The position numbers were made by a program, and so were the translations under genes. Below, in pieces: positions 1 through 7,596 of a stretch of DNA of 16,984 nucleotides. The notes below the pieces were generated by a model that was not told the origin of the DNA, made no database searches, and saw only the letters and a program-made list of their open reading frames with translations. This DNA is from Flavobacterium psychrophilum (GTDB lineage Bacteria; Bacteroidota; Bacteroidia; Flavobacteriales; Flavobacteriaceae). How positions within the stretch are numbered: the first letter of the stretch is position 1; each line of letters opens with the position of its first letter. The stretch spans positions 1-16,984 of the forward strand of contig CAMBOW010000039.1 in assembly GCA_945869365.1 (NCBI GenBank), read 5' to 3'.

Positions 1-447
1 AGAAAAATGCTCAATAAATTCGTTGCGTTTGCCCACACGAAAAACCATAGCTTGAAAGCCATTTTGGTCCATGCTGAAGCGGATTTGCGCCATGGTATCT
101 TCGATTCCAACACCAATATAAGAACGGATCTCCGGAAAACGCGCTTGCATTTCGGGTGTAAAATTCGAGAACTCAAATACACGAAAATGCTCAATCGTAC
201 CCAAGGTAGTTGGCACCGAAATAACTACTGAAGAGGTATTTGCAGTAAGTCGGTTGGGGGCATTTTGCAAGCTGTTTTTTAAGGCGGCAAGAGGTGCCGC
301 ATACAACTCAAATTCTTTGGGAAAAGTTTCACGAGTCGTGTTTTTTGATTTGGCCAAAGAAGTCGCAATGACTTTGGTCCAGGTGGTGGATTGTTGCGCA
401 ACTAAACTAGCGCTGATCAATAACACCAAGAAGTACAATTTTTTCAT
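1..447 (-). CDS. Reprolysin-like (M12B-type) secreted metallopeptidase, N-terminal part only
   Basis: Partial gene: 149 codons are visible and the reading frame runs off the left edge. The start at 447 gives a clear signal peptide (MKKLYFLVLLISASLVAQQ, cleavage probably after about residue 17). The rest resembles the pro-region of flavobacterial reprolysin-like zinc metallopeptidases that usually end in a T9SS tail: a stretch about IEHFRVFEFSNFTPEMQARF (residues 90-109) followed by PEIRSYIGVGIEDTMAQIRF and a conserved FRVGKRNEFIEHF. The catalytic HExxHxxGxxH zinc site would lie beyond the window edge, so protease activity is inferred from the pro-region only. The gene is divergent from the flippase-like gene at 572. 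A good promoter lies just upstream (470-499), which suggests it is transcribed alone. The product is probably exported through Sec and then T9SS and acts outside the cell. Confidence 0.65.
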   Translation of the reverse strand, partial: MKKLYFLVLLISASLVAQQSTTWTKVIATSLAKSKNTTRETFPKEFELYAAPLAALKNSLQNAPNRLTANTSSVVISVPTTLGTIEHFRVFEFSNFTPEMQARFPEIRSYIGVGIEDTMAQIRFSMDQNGFQAMVFRVGKRNEFIEHFS

Positions 448-469
448 TTTGGTAGGGTTTTTAGTGCGC

Positions 470-499
470 TAAAAGTAAAAAAAATAACAACACTGCAAA
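470..499 (-). promoter_or_regulatory. Candidate promoter of the metallopeptidase gene
   Basis: On the minus strand TTTG (499-496) is separated by 18 bases from TACTTTTA (477-470). This fits the Bacteroidota sigma-ABfr pattern of TTTG near -33 and TAnnTTTG near -7, with the last base of the -7 box off consensus. Transcription would start near 465, leaving a short leader of roughly 18 bases before the ATG at 447. Confidence 0.45.
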
Positions 500-571
500 G
501 ATCTGACACCGCTAAGTTTTGGCTTGCTAATTTATTGGGAAGTATCACCCAATTTGGTTTTCTTTGCAGGC

Positions 572-1513
572 ATGAATGCGATAAATACAGGAGTAAAAAA
601 ACAACTGATCCAGCTAGCCAAATGGGCTGTAGTGGGAGCTGCTTTCTATTTTATCTACGCCCAACTTCAGGGATCAAAAGCGTTGGATTGGACAAAAATA
701 GAAGCCGCTATTCTCCAGCATTCTAGCGGATACATCCTATTTATTTTGAGCTTGAGTTTTTGGAACCGCTACTTTGAAATCCTCAAATGGCAAAATTTGG
801 TGCAAAGTTTTCGACCCATAACCGTGGGACAGTCGTCGGCACAAGTTTTTGGCGCACTCACAGCGGGCATTTTTACCCCAAACGGATTTGGTGAATATGC
901 AGGCAAAGCGTTGTTTTTTGAAAAGGCCAAGGCCAAAAAAATCATCTTCTTAAACCTGTTGTGCAACGGCATTCAAATGGTGATTACGGTACTGTTTGGG
1001 AGTTTGGGCTTTTGGTATTTTAATACACATTTCCCCGTGATTTCTAACCAAATGTTAGTGTTGATTTTGGGTGGAACAGCAGGCATAATTACCCTACTTT
1101 TTCTTATCAAAAAAATCAGTATCAAAGGCTATTCACTGGAACGCCTAGTGCAAAAAATCAAAAAAATACCTGCGCACATTCACCAAAAAAATGCGCTGTT
1201 GGGACTAAGCCGCTACTTGGTTTTTTCGCATCAATATTATTTTTTATTTCTGTTGTTTGGGGTAGATCTGCCCTACCTCATTCTGATGTCGGCCATCACG
1301 AGTATTTATTTTTTGTCGTCGTCCTTGCCCTCCTTTCAGTTTTTGGATTTTGCGGTAAAAGGCGGCGTAGCTTTATTTTTTTGTGGGCTTTTGGGAATTA
1401 ATTCTTGGATTCCCTTGCTCATTACCTCCTTACTGTGGTTCTTGAATGTGGTGATTCCCGTAGTGATTGGCAGTTATTTTGTGTTGAATTTCAAACCCCT
1501 ACCGGCCCCATGA
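572..1513 (+). CDS. Flippase-like / lysylphosphatidylglycerol synthase TM-region family membrane protein
   Basis: This is a 313-residue polytopic inner-membrane protein with about seven to eight hydrophobic segments. The motif TPNGFGEYAGKALFFEKA near residues 102-119 is the typical (T)P.(G).GE..G+A signature of the UPF0104/AglD-like family, whose members resemble the membrane half of MprF and are often linked to glycosyltransferases. The frame is open upstream to an ATG at 524, but ATG 572 is preferred: it begins MNAINTGVKKQLIQLAKW directly before the first membrane segment, whereas the extra 16 residues look unlike coding sequence. The stop overlaps the start of the next gene (ATGA at 1510-1513), so the two products are probably translationally coupled and work together, perhaps on a lipid-linked sugar. 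The substrate is unknown. There is no soluble catalytic MprF domain. Confidence 0.75.
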   Translation: MNAINTGVKKQLIQLAKWAVVGAAFYFIYAQLQGSKALDWTKIEAAILQHSSGYILFILSLSFWNRYFEILKWQNLVQSFRPITVGQSSAQVFGALTAGIFTPNGFGEYAGKALFFEKAKAKKIIFLNLLCNGIQMVITVLFGSLGFWYFNTHFPVISNQMLVLILGGTAGIITLLFLIKKISIKGYSLERLVQKIKKIPAHIHQKNALLGLSRYLVFSHQYYFLFLLFGVDLPYLILMSAITSIYFLSSSLPSFQFLDFAVKGGVALFFCGLLGINSWIPLLITSLLWFLNVVIPVVIGSYFVLNFKPLPAP

Positions 1514-2634
1514 TTGCGTTGTGTAGTATTTTGTTATTATTGGGCTATTTGCTCACCATCGTTCAATTAATTTGGGGCGTAAAACAACTGCACCCTTTTG
1601 CGCCTAAAGCCAATACCCCTTCTGTATTTTTTTCGATCATCATCCCATTTCGGGACGAAGCAGCGCGTTTACCTGGTCTATTAGAAAGTTTTAAAAACCT
1701 AGATTATCCGCACGAGTTGTTTGAATTGATTTTTGTGGATGACTTTTCGACAGACGAATCGGTAAAGCTACTTTATCAATGGCGCACGGCCAATGGTACC
1801 ATACAAACTACCCTGCTCGAAAATATTCGACTGAGTCATTCGCCCAAAAAAGACGCCATTTCACGTGCCATTCCCATTGTGCAACAGCAATGGATTGTTA
1901 CCACCGACGCCGACTGTATCGTGCCCGCTACTTGGCTCAGTACACTTGACAGTTATCTGCAAACCCATGATGCCAATATGGTGGTAGGTGCGGTAAATTA
2001 TAATTGCAGCAATTCGTTTTTAGATCAGTTTCAGGTATTGGATATACTCAGTTTGCAAGGAGCAACTCAAGGGAGTTTTGGTATGGGCTTGGGATTTATG
2101 TGTAACGGTGCCAATTTGGCCTACACCAAAACCCATTTTCAAGAACTACAGGGTTTTTCTGGAAACGATGCCTTGGCTAGTGGCGACGACGTGTTTTTAC
2201 TCCAAAAATCGATGCGTTTTAATCCGTGCAAAGTGCATTATTTGCTAAGCGCCTCGCATGTGGTACTCACCAAAACCGAACAAAGTTGGAAACAACTGCT
2301 CATACAACGCACCCGCTGGGCATCCAAAACCGGACACTACAACAGCGTATTTGGAAAAGACTTGGCCGTATGGGTGTTGGTAGGAAACCTCAGCTGGATT
2401 GTATTGGGAAGCCATACAATTGCAGCACACACACTCGTATATTGGTTTGCCGCTGCAACGGTTCTTAAATTCGGAGTAGATATTTGCTTGATTCGATTGG
2501 CACAAAAACACAGCCCTATTTCGCGATTAAAATATGTGTTTTTAGGGAGTTTACTCTACCCGTTTTATTGCGTATTTGTTGCGCTACACGCCTGGCCTGG
2601 CAACTATACTTGGAAAGGAAGAAGGCTTTCTTAA
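1510..2634 (+). CDS. Family 2 glycosyltransferase, membrane-anchored
   Basis: 374 residues. A first membrane segment spans about residues 2-24. A GT-A fold follows: FSIIIPFRDE (41-50), IFVDDFSTDES (74-84), the DxD-type motif TDADC (132-136) for nucleotide-sugar and metal binding, GDDVFL (225-230) carrying the likely catalytic acidic residues, and QRTRW (266-270), the Q(R/Q)xRW acceptor/product motif of processive-type enzymes. Two or three membrane segments follow at about 286-315 and 342-362. This architecture fits GT2 enzymes that transfer sugars at the cytoplasmic face of the inner membrane, on lipid or polysaccharide acceptors. The start at 1510 was chosen because it overlaps the preceding stop as ATGA; an upstream in-frame ATG at 1405 would lie deep inside the previous gene. 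The stop overlaps that of the opposing lipoprotein gene. Donor and acceptor cannot be read from the sequence. Confidence 0.85.
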   Translation: MIALCSILLLLGYLLTIVQLIWGVKQLHPFAPKANTPSVFFSIIIPFRDEAARLPGLLESFKNLDYPHELFELIFVDDFSTDESVKLLYQWRTANGTIQTTLLENIRLSHSPKKDAISRAIPIVQQQWIVTTDADCIVPATWLSTLDSYLQTHDANMVVGAVNYNCSNSFLDQFQVLDILSLQGATQGSFGMGLGFMCNGANLAYTKTHFQELQGFSGNDALASGDDVFLLQKSMRFNPCKVHYLLSASHVVLTKTEQSWKQLLIQRTRWASKTGHYNSVFGKDLAVWVLVGNLSWIVLGSHTIAAHTLVYWFAAATVLKFGVDICLIRLAQKHSPISRLKYVFLGSLLYPFYCVFVALHAWPGNYTWKGRRLS

Positions 2635-3116
2635 CGATTTATTTCGGGCAAAACTATGGGCAACACAAATTGTGTTTTAACTGGCAAGCCTCTTTTAATC
2701 GCTGGATTTACTTTTGGAAACCCTACCAGTCGGGCTTTAAAGATGCTGTCAATAAGGGCTTTGTTATAGGCAATAGTATCGGGCACTTGAGGCTCAAACG
2801 TAAAGGTAGCATTAGGTAAAATAGTGATTTTTAGGTTAATGCTATCTAAATCGGGATAAATTAACGACAAGGTATCACCGCCCAAACGTGCCTGGATGAG
2901 TTGGGTTAAGTAGTCAAAAAAACAGGCTTGGTTGGCTTTGGCATTGGATAGCGAATCGCATTGCCCAAACGAAGGGTACTCGTCCACTTGATTCCAATTT
3001 ATAGACTTGAGTTCTTTTTGCAACAATTCCTGCTTGTTGGGCACTTGTTTGTCAAAGTATTGACAAGCGCTCAACAAAAAAGGAAACAGGAAAATAAGGA
3101 GCAGTTTGGCTTTCAT
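2631..3116 (-). CDS. Lipoprotein with a TonB C-terminal-like region
   Basis: 161 residues. The N-terminus MKAKLLLIFLFPFLLSACQ is a lipoprotein signal with lipobox LSAC, the lipidated Cys being residue 18. The mature part recalls the C-terminal domain of Bacteroidota TonB-family proteins: EYPSFGQCDSLSNAKANQAC followed by FFDYLTQLIQ matches the usual FPGCE...C...M..HI block, and the end GFPKVNPAIKRGLPVKTQF (132-150) plus VLPIVLP resembles the family's closing PK..PG.QRGK.V.V.Y..PI strand. It lacks the inner-membrane anchor and proline-rich linker of a real energy transducer, so a direct role in TonB energy transfer is doubtful; it may be a periplasmic partner or a divergent relative. Its stop codon overlaps that of the convergent glycosyltransferase. 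No operon partner follows on this strand. Confidence 0.7.
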   Translation of the reverse strand: MKAKLLLIFLFPFLLSACQYFDKQVPNKQELLQKELKSINWNQVDEYPSFGQCDSLSNAKANQACFFDYLTQLIQARLGGDTLSLIYPDLDSINLKITILPNATFTFEPQVPDTIAYNKALIDSIFKARLVGFPKVNPAIKRGLPVKTQFVLPIVLPEINR

Positions 3117-3178
3117 ACAGGCAACTTTAGCGGATTAAAAGTAGTAAAATATTTCACCCCATTGGCTATTAGAGCAAC

Positions 3179-3205
3179 AAAAAACCAGCTTTTGAAAGCT
3201 GGTTT
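3179..3205 (-). terminator. Intrinsic terminator of the large T9SS protein gene
   Basis: An 11-bp perfect inverted repeat (AAACCAGCTTT / AAAGCTGGTTT, 3182-3205) with a 2-base centre. On the minus strand it runs straight into six T's (complement of 3179-3184). It lies 22 bases after the stop of the 1302-residue protein gene. It also isolates the lipoprotein gene at 3116. Confidence 0.85.
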
Positions 3206-3226
3206 AAATTAAACTAATTGCAGAAT

Positions 3227-6200
3227 TTATTGAATCACCAATTTTTGCGTGGCGACTTGCTGCAGGTTTGTCGTGATTTCTATCAGATATATGCCTTTGG
3301 CCAACTGCTGCACATCAACTGTTTCGGTAGAAGATGAACCAGCTTGCTGCCAGATAACTTTTCCCATATAGTCCATGATTTTAATGCTTTCTACACTGGC
3401 CGATGTATTTCCTAATCGCACGGAAACTTTATTATGTGCCGGGTTGGGGTAGAGAGAAAATGCTACTGAATTGGGAGCGTTTGTCCCTAACGTAGACACA
3501 AATTTTGTGAGGAACGTGTTGGTTACAATCGCAGGATTAAAATCAAAATAGATGGCTGCTGCATTGGGTATAATTGTCCCTACGGCATAGCCTTGTTTAG
3601 GTTTTATTTTGAACGTTATAAATCCTTTTCCAATCTCAGTATTGGCCACCGAGGGCGGCAGTAAGATTTCATTAAATCGCCAATTCAAATTACGCCACAC
3701 ACGATCTAAAATATAGGAATGGCTTGATGCAACCATCTCAATCGAGGTCTCGTCGAGTTGTTCGTTTAGTAAATCATTGACTACTACATTTATCGCACTG
3801 GCATTTCCGGTATTTTCAAAACGAATGGTGTAATACAAGTAATCTGTATTAGAAAATGTTGAAAATAATATTTTCTCTCCGTGAGACTCTACTTTATCAT
3901 TAGGATCATAGGCATTGATCACCATTTCGGTAGTGGTAGAGTTGTTGTTCTCTAGCATTACGTCTACAACTGTCGAGCTAATCGACGCCGAATTGGTAAG
4001 GTATTCACCTGCATTTACCGTAGGAATAACCGGAACTTGCATGCTTACGGTAATTGTTCGAGATTCAAAAGGCTGCAAATTTGACACCGGTAAAACAAAT
4101 CCAGTGGCATTAGCAATAATTTCGGGAGTCGAAATAGAGCTAATGCTAAGCAACGGATCTTTGGTAAAGTTTAGCGTAGCATTGGCCACCACCTGATTTC
4201 CAAGGTTTCTGTAGGTTACTAGATTTTGGTAAATAAACCCAGGACGTGGAGCGCTTAGCGGAACAACTGTAACCGCCAAATCGTGGTATGTTTGTAGGAT
4301 AGTAATGGGGAAATTATAGGTTGTCATGCCGCCTCCAATAACCACATGTACATCCGAGTAGGAAGCTAATGCTTGATATTGGTTGGCATAAGCTGCATCA
4401 ATAACGTAATTTAACTGATAGGAATTGGCCGCATTGGTGTCGTAGATATTATACATTCCTGTGGGCGAGGAAATATTATGCACCACCGAATTTTGGTTGA
4501 GCTCATACTGAAAATTACCCAAAGGAAAATTTTGTTCGTTGTTGTCTTGCACACCGTTGGCATTTGAATCTAAAAAGGCATTTAATCGCATACCTGAGCA
4601 ATCAATTCCACCGTTGTTTCCATTGCCGATGTCCGAAATTTTAATGTAACCGGGTTGGTTGCTAAAATTGGTAGTCATCAACAAGTAATACTGACCAGGA
4701 AGTGCATTAGGAATTACAGGATACTCAGTTGCTGCCGGTGAATAGCTGCAACTCACAATTTTATCGGGCGTGAGTTGGTTGTAACAAGGAGCTGTGGGGC
4801 TGGTATAGGGTCCGTATACAATATAATCTACATCAAACGCCATTGAATTGAACGCAATAGAAGCATTTTGTTGCACCATTAAATTGATGGCTCCTGGATT
4901 ACTTACTGGCAAATAAAACCAGGTTGGATTGGGGTGCGACAACAAGCAACCATAGCTGGCTCCTGGCTCTGTTATTTGGGTATTTACGCTGTTCGAAAAA
5001 GGGATTCCCAAGGCATTGCATAGCGAATTGGCCATGATGCAGTTGGAAGCCAAATTGCAATTCGAAAAAGTACGCAACTGAAAACTGTAAATGCTGTCAC
5101 AAGTAGTTGGAATAAATTCTCTCACATAAATGGTAAGTGGATTGGCCTGAACCGGAACCAAATAAGAAGCTGGCGTAGCAATTGGATTTGTATTGGACTG
5201 TGCTGCAGCTTCACTGGCAAAATACCCTAGAGGTGATGTACCATTAAGTTGAGCCTGTACATTCGTTAAATTAAAACTGATGCTGCCGTCAAGGTTATCG
5301 TCACATTGACTCATTTCGGTCAATGGTGTTGGATTGTATAAATAGGAGTTCACATTCAAGAAAAACACGGTAGTGAAGTAACCCGCGTCGTTGTTATTGT
5401 CTACTCGCGCATAAATGGCGTGGTTTCCTTCGCCCACACAATAGGGTGAAGAAAGCGGATTGACATTGAGCTCAGCAGTGTTGGGTGAATCGTGATAGGT
5501 AATGGTATAATCCGCTGGGTTTAAGGTTCCCATTATAGGCTGATTGTTATCGGTAAGCATAAAACAAGCGGTGCCATTTGCATCCACACATTGTGCAAAA
5601 CTGATGGGTTGTCCGGCTTGAACACAGTTCACGGAAAGCAATTCAATTGATCCAACTGACACACAGCCCGAAAACGGATAATACACCCGATAATACAAGG
5701 TGGGCTGAGAAGGAATTCCAGCAATGCTGGCAAAACAAGTGGGGTTAGTAATGGGATTAGTATTGGCAAAAGCCTCGTTTTGCGAGGTAAAATAGGTTAC
5801 GTTTTGTGGGTCTTGATTCAGGTTGGCAGCCACTTGGGTTAAATCCCAACAGCTTGCGGGATTTGGGCCGTTGAAGCAAACGGTGAGCACTTGATCTTGG
5901 GCTGGAGGAGCATCCACTAAAAACACACCAAACGATTTGATTTCAACTGCACCTGTACTTATCTCAACTATTCGCACCCAGATTGTGGATGAAGTTGCAG
6001 TACAATATTGACTGGCATTAAGCAAGGCATTAGTCCCCGATGGCACATCATTGTAATTGTCATGATACGAGACTTGGTAATCAACCGGATTTAGATTCCC
6101 TAAAATAACAGACGTATTTGAGGTGAGGTTAAAACAAGACGCAGCTCCCGTACCACAAGCATACAAATCTATAGGATTAGCATACGGGCTACTACAGGGT

Positions 6201-7135
6201 TCGGTAGTTCCCACTACTTGTGACCAGGTGCTCGTTAGCCCATCTGAGCACACATTTCTGAGGTAAATATCATAGGAAGTAGTGCAAGCCAAACCTGTAA
6301 TCGTATAAGTTGTTTGAGTGGGCAACAGCTGCAAAGTGGGTGTTGTATTTGGTGTTGGTGCAGGTGCTCCAGCTGGTACTACATACAATTCGATTTGGGT
6401 TGCCGCCTGATTGAATGACCAACCAATCGATACCGTAGATTCAGTAGAAGCAGCAGTATACAATGAAAATGGTGCTTCACAAAAATTAGTTCCGCAATAA
6501 ATTACCATTTGATGCAAAGACGAGATGGTGACACAACCCGTAGATAAATCGGTTACGCGCACATAGACAACTTCAGTCCAGGGACTTTGATTCATGTAGG
6601 GGCTAAATGGATCCAAAGCATTGTGGTTGGTTTCGGCTTCGAGCTGGGTGGCGTGATAGGAGGCAATGTAGTTGGTGTTGTTGCCAACGAACACTACATC
6701 ATATGAATTTAATGGTTCTAAGACTGCAAAACCGTCGTTGTTGTTGTCGTAGTCGCAAATAGTTATGGTATAATCTAAATACTGTGGCGATGGGTTCGCG
6801 TGCAAATAGTAGGGCATTATTTGCACCGCGTTGGTTTGACTATTTACAATACGAACAAAAAGCAATTGAGTGGTGGCAATCTCATTGTAGTATTCAGGTT
6901 GAAGAATTGGATTCAATCCGTTGGAAGCACTCTGCTGATTGAAGTGGTGTGTTACTGTATAAAGCGAAGGATCGACCAGCGTTAAGATTTCAGATGAAAT
7001 ATTCAACAAATTAAATACTTCGTGGCCGTCGCCGTTGGGATCGCAGACGTTGTTGTTTACAACGGGTTGTGTAAATTGGGCCTGGCTAGTTAATGAAACA
7101 AAAAATAATGCAATAAAAAAGTATATATTTTTCAT
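3227..7135 (-). CDS. Large modular T9SS-secreted surface protein
   Basis: 1302 residues. The signal peptide is MKNIYFFIALFFVSLTSQAQ. There are six related modules of about 80-90 residues (about 30-113, 126-213, 325-408, 418-504, 514-596, 609-692). Each opens with an acidic or Cys-bounded loop before FNL/WDL, continues with a 'Y/H..N.NP(L/I)' stretch, and closes with a YVRV-type strand. A fibronectin type III-like domain interrupts them (about 219-314). Then come a domain typical of secreted Bacteroidota proteins (about 704-846, NPTWFYLPVSNPG and VDYIVYGPY), an SdrD-B-like domain with an acidic loop (FLDSNANGVQDNNE, 854-867), a CARDB-like region (about 950-1070), and a conserved pre-tail domain starting NAYDPNDKVESHGEKI (1074-1089, DUF7619-like). 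The end is a Por-secretion tail (YPNP at 1229, last residues LVIQ). The protein should cross by Sec and T9SS and stay at the surface or be released; adhesion is plausible but inferred. No catalytic domain is seen. The gene is monocistronic, with its own terminator. Confidence 0.88.
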   Translation of the reverse strand: MKNIYFFIALFFVSLTSQAQFTQPVVNNNVCDPNGDGHEVFNLLNISSEILTLVDPSLYTVTHHFNQQSASNGLNPILQPEYYNEIATTQLLFVRIVNSQTNAVQIMPYYLHANPSPQYLDYTITICDYDNNNDGFAVLEPLNSYDVVFVGNNTNYIASYHATQLEAETNHNALDPFSPYMNQSPWTEVVYVRVTDLSTGCVTISSLHQMVIYCGTNFCEAPFSLYTAASTESTVSIGWSFNQAATQIELYVVPAGAPAPTPNTTPTLQLLPTQTTYTITGLACTTSYDIYLRNVCSDGLTSTWSQVVGTTEPCSSPYANPIDLYACGTGAASCFNLTSNTSVILGNLNPVDYQVSYHDNYNDVPSGTNALLNASQYCTATSSTIWVRIVEISTGAVEIKSFGVFLVDAPPAQDQVLTVCFNGPNPASCWDLTQVAANLNQDPQNVTYFTSQNEAFANTNPITNPTCFASIAGIPSQPTLYYRVYYPFSGCVSVGSIELLSVNCVQAGQPISFAQCVDANGTACFMLTDNNQPIMGTLNPADYTITYHDSPNTAELNVNPLSSPYCVGEGNHAIYARVDNNNDAGYFTTVFFLNVNSYLYNPTPLTEMSQCDDNLDGSISFNLTNVQAQLNGTSPLGYFASEAAAQSNTNPIATPASYLVPVQANPLTIYVREFIPTTCDSIYSFQLRTFSNCNLASNCIMANSLCNALGIPFSNSVNTQITEPGASYGCLLSHPNPTWFYLPVSNPGAINLMVQQNASIAFNSMAFDVDYIVYGPYTSPTAPCYNQLTPDKIVSCSYSPAATEYPVIPNALPGQYYLLMTTNFSNQPGYIKISDIGNGNNGGIDCSGMRLNAFLDSNANGVQDNNEQNFPLGNFQYELNQNSVVHNISSPTGMYNIYDTNAANSYQLNYVIDAAYANQYQALASYSDVHVVIGGGMTTYNFPITILQTYHDLAVTVVPLSAPRPGFIYQNLVTYRNLGNQVVANATLNFTKDPLLSISSISTPEIIANATGFVLPVSNLQPFESRTITVSMQVPVIPTVNAGEYLTNSASISSTVVDVMLENNNSTTTEMVINAYDPNDKVESHGEKILFSTFSNTDYLYYTIRFENTGNASAINVVVNDLLNEQLDETSIEMVASSHSYILDRVWRNLNWRFNEILLPPSVANTEIGKGFITFKIKPKQGYAVGTIIPNAAAIYFDFNPAIVTNTFLTKFVSTLGTNAPNSVAFSLYPNPAHNKVSVRLGNTSASVESIKIMDYMGKVIWQQAGSSSTETVDVQQLAKGIYLIEITTNLQQVATQKLVIQ

Positions 7136-7363
7136 AAAATCGCTTTTAAATAAATAAAATGTTGCTAAAGATACAAAAAAACAACTTGAATTGACCGAAC
7201 AGAAATGGCCTTAAATGCAAAAAAGCTAATCGCCGAGACGAAAAGCTTTTCATTGGTCTAACTACTAAACCGTGTCTCATTTTAAAAAACGAGACGAAAA
7301 CAACACAACTTTCGTTTCAGACGCTTCAAAAAAACATCGTCTTGGAAATTTCTTTCTTTGGGC
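7136..7363. other. Non-coding gap with short repeats between the T9SS gene and tRNA-Asp
   Basis: No plausible gene is seen. The gap contains the 12-bp palindrome GAAAAGCTTTTC (7240-7251), the direct repeat GAGACGAAAA at 7235-7244 and 7291-7300, and the inverted repeat GTCTC (7274-7278) / GAGAC (7291-7295). A possible -7 element for the T9SS gene, TATCTTTA on the minus strand (7173-7166), is present without a convincing -33 partner. Confidence 0.5.
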
Positions 7364-7392
7364 AAAAAAGCACTTCATTAATGAAGTGCTTT
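7364..7392 (-). terminator. Intrinsic terminator of tRNA-Asp
   Basis: A 26-bp perfect palindrome (7367-7392; core CACTTCATTAATGAAGTG), so the stem can form with a small central loop. On the minus strand it is followed by a run of six T's (complement of 7364-7369). It lies about 25 bases beyond the 3' end of the tRNA, with a palindromic repeat between. Confidence 0.85.
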
Positions 7393-7395
7393 CCC

Positions 7396-7411
7396 TCCCG
7401 AAGCTTCGGGA
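7396..7411. repeat. Palindromic element TCCCGAAGCTTCGGGA, copy 1
   Basis: A perfect 16-bp palindrome between the 3' end of tRNA-Asp (7417) and its terminator. The identical 16 bases recur at 16233-16248, with a near-copy at 16260-16275, always outside genes. Compare the tandem pair after rimM. Confidence 0.75.
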
Positions 7412-7416
7412 TTAAG

Positions 7417-7490
7417 CGGTCTGGACGGGACTCGAACCCGCGACCCCATGCGTGACAGGCATGTATTCTAACCAACTGAACTACCAAACC
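7417..7490 (-). tRNA. tRNA-Asp (anticodon GTC)
   Basis: 74 bases. The acceptor stem GGTTTGG pairs with CCAGACC (one G-T wobble) and the discriminator is G, as expected for tRNA-Asp. The anticodon stem CATGC/GCATG holds the loop CTGTCAC, giving anticodon GTC (complement of 7454-7456). The D-arm (AGTTCAGTTGGTT) and T-arm (GCGGGTTCGAGTCCCGT) are canonical. The 3' CCA is not encoded and must be added after transcription. A strong promoter (7529-7558) and a terminator (7364-7392) flank it, so it is transcribed on its own. Confidence 0.97.
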
Positions 7491-7528
7491 ATGCTGCTAT
7501 CGTTTACTAGAAACTTTATTAGCGGTTG

Positions 7529-7558
7529 CAAATATAGGATAGAATTTTACTTCTGCAA
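7529..7558 (-). promoter_or_regulatory. Promoter of tRNA-Asp
   Basis: On the minus strand TTG (7558-7556), a 19-base spacer, then TATATTTG (7536-7529). This is a full match to the Bacteroidota TTG-N19-TAnnTTTG promoter pattern. Transcription would start near 7524, giving a leader of about 34 bases before the tRNA 5' end at 7490. Confidence 0.7.
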
Positions 7559-7596
7559 GTATTTATTTTCATTTTATTTAGCCGTCTCTAAAATTA

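Noticed and set aside
7..472. Two plus-strand open frames of 74 and 72 codons at the left edge
   Set aside because: The minus strand here encodes an uninterrupted signal peptide and recognisable metallopeptidase pro-region; the plus frames are shadows.
1405..1509. Upstream ATG start for the glycosyltransferase
   Set aside because: It would overlap the flippase-like gene by about 100 bases; the ATGA overlap start at 1510 leads directly into the expected first membrane helix.
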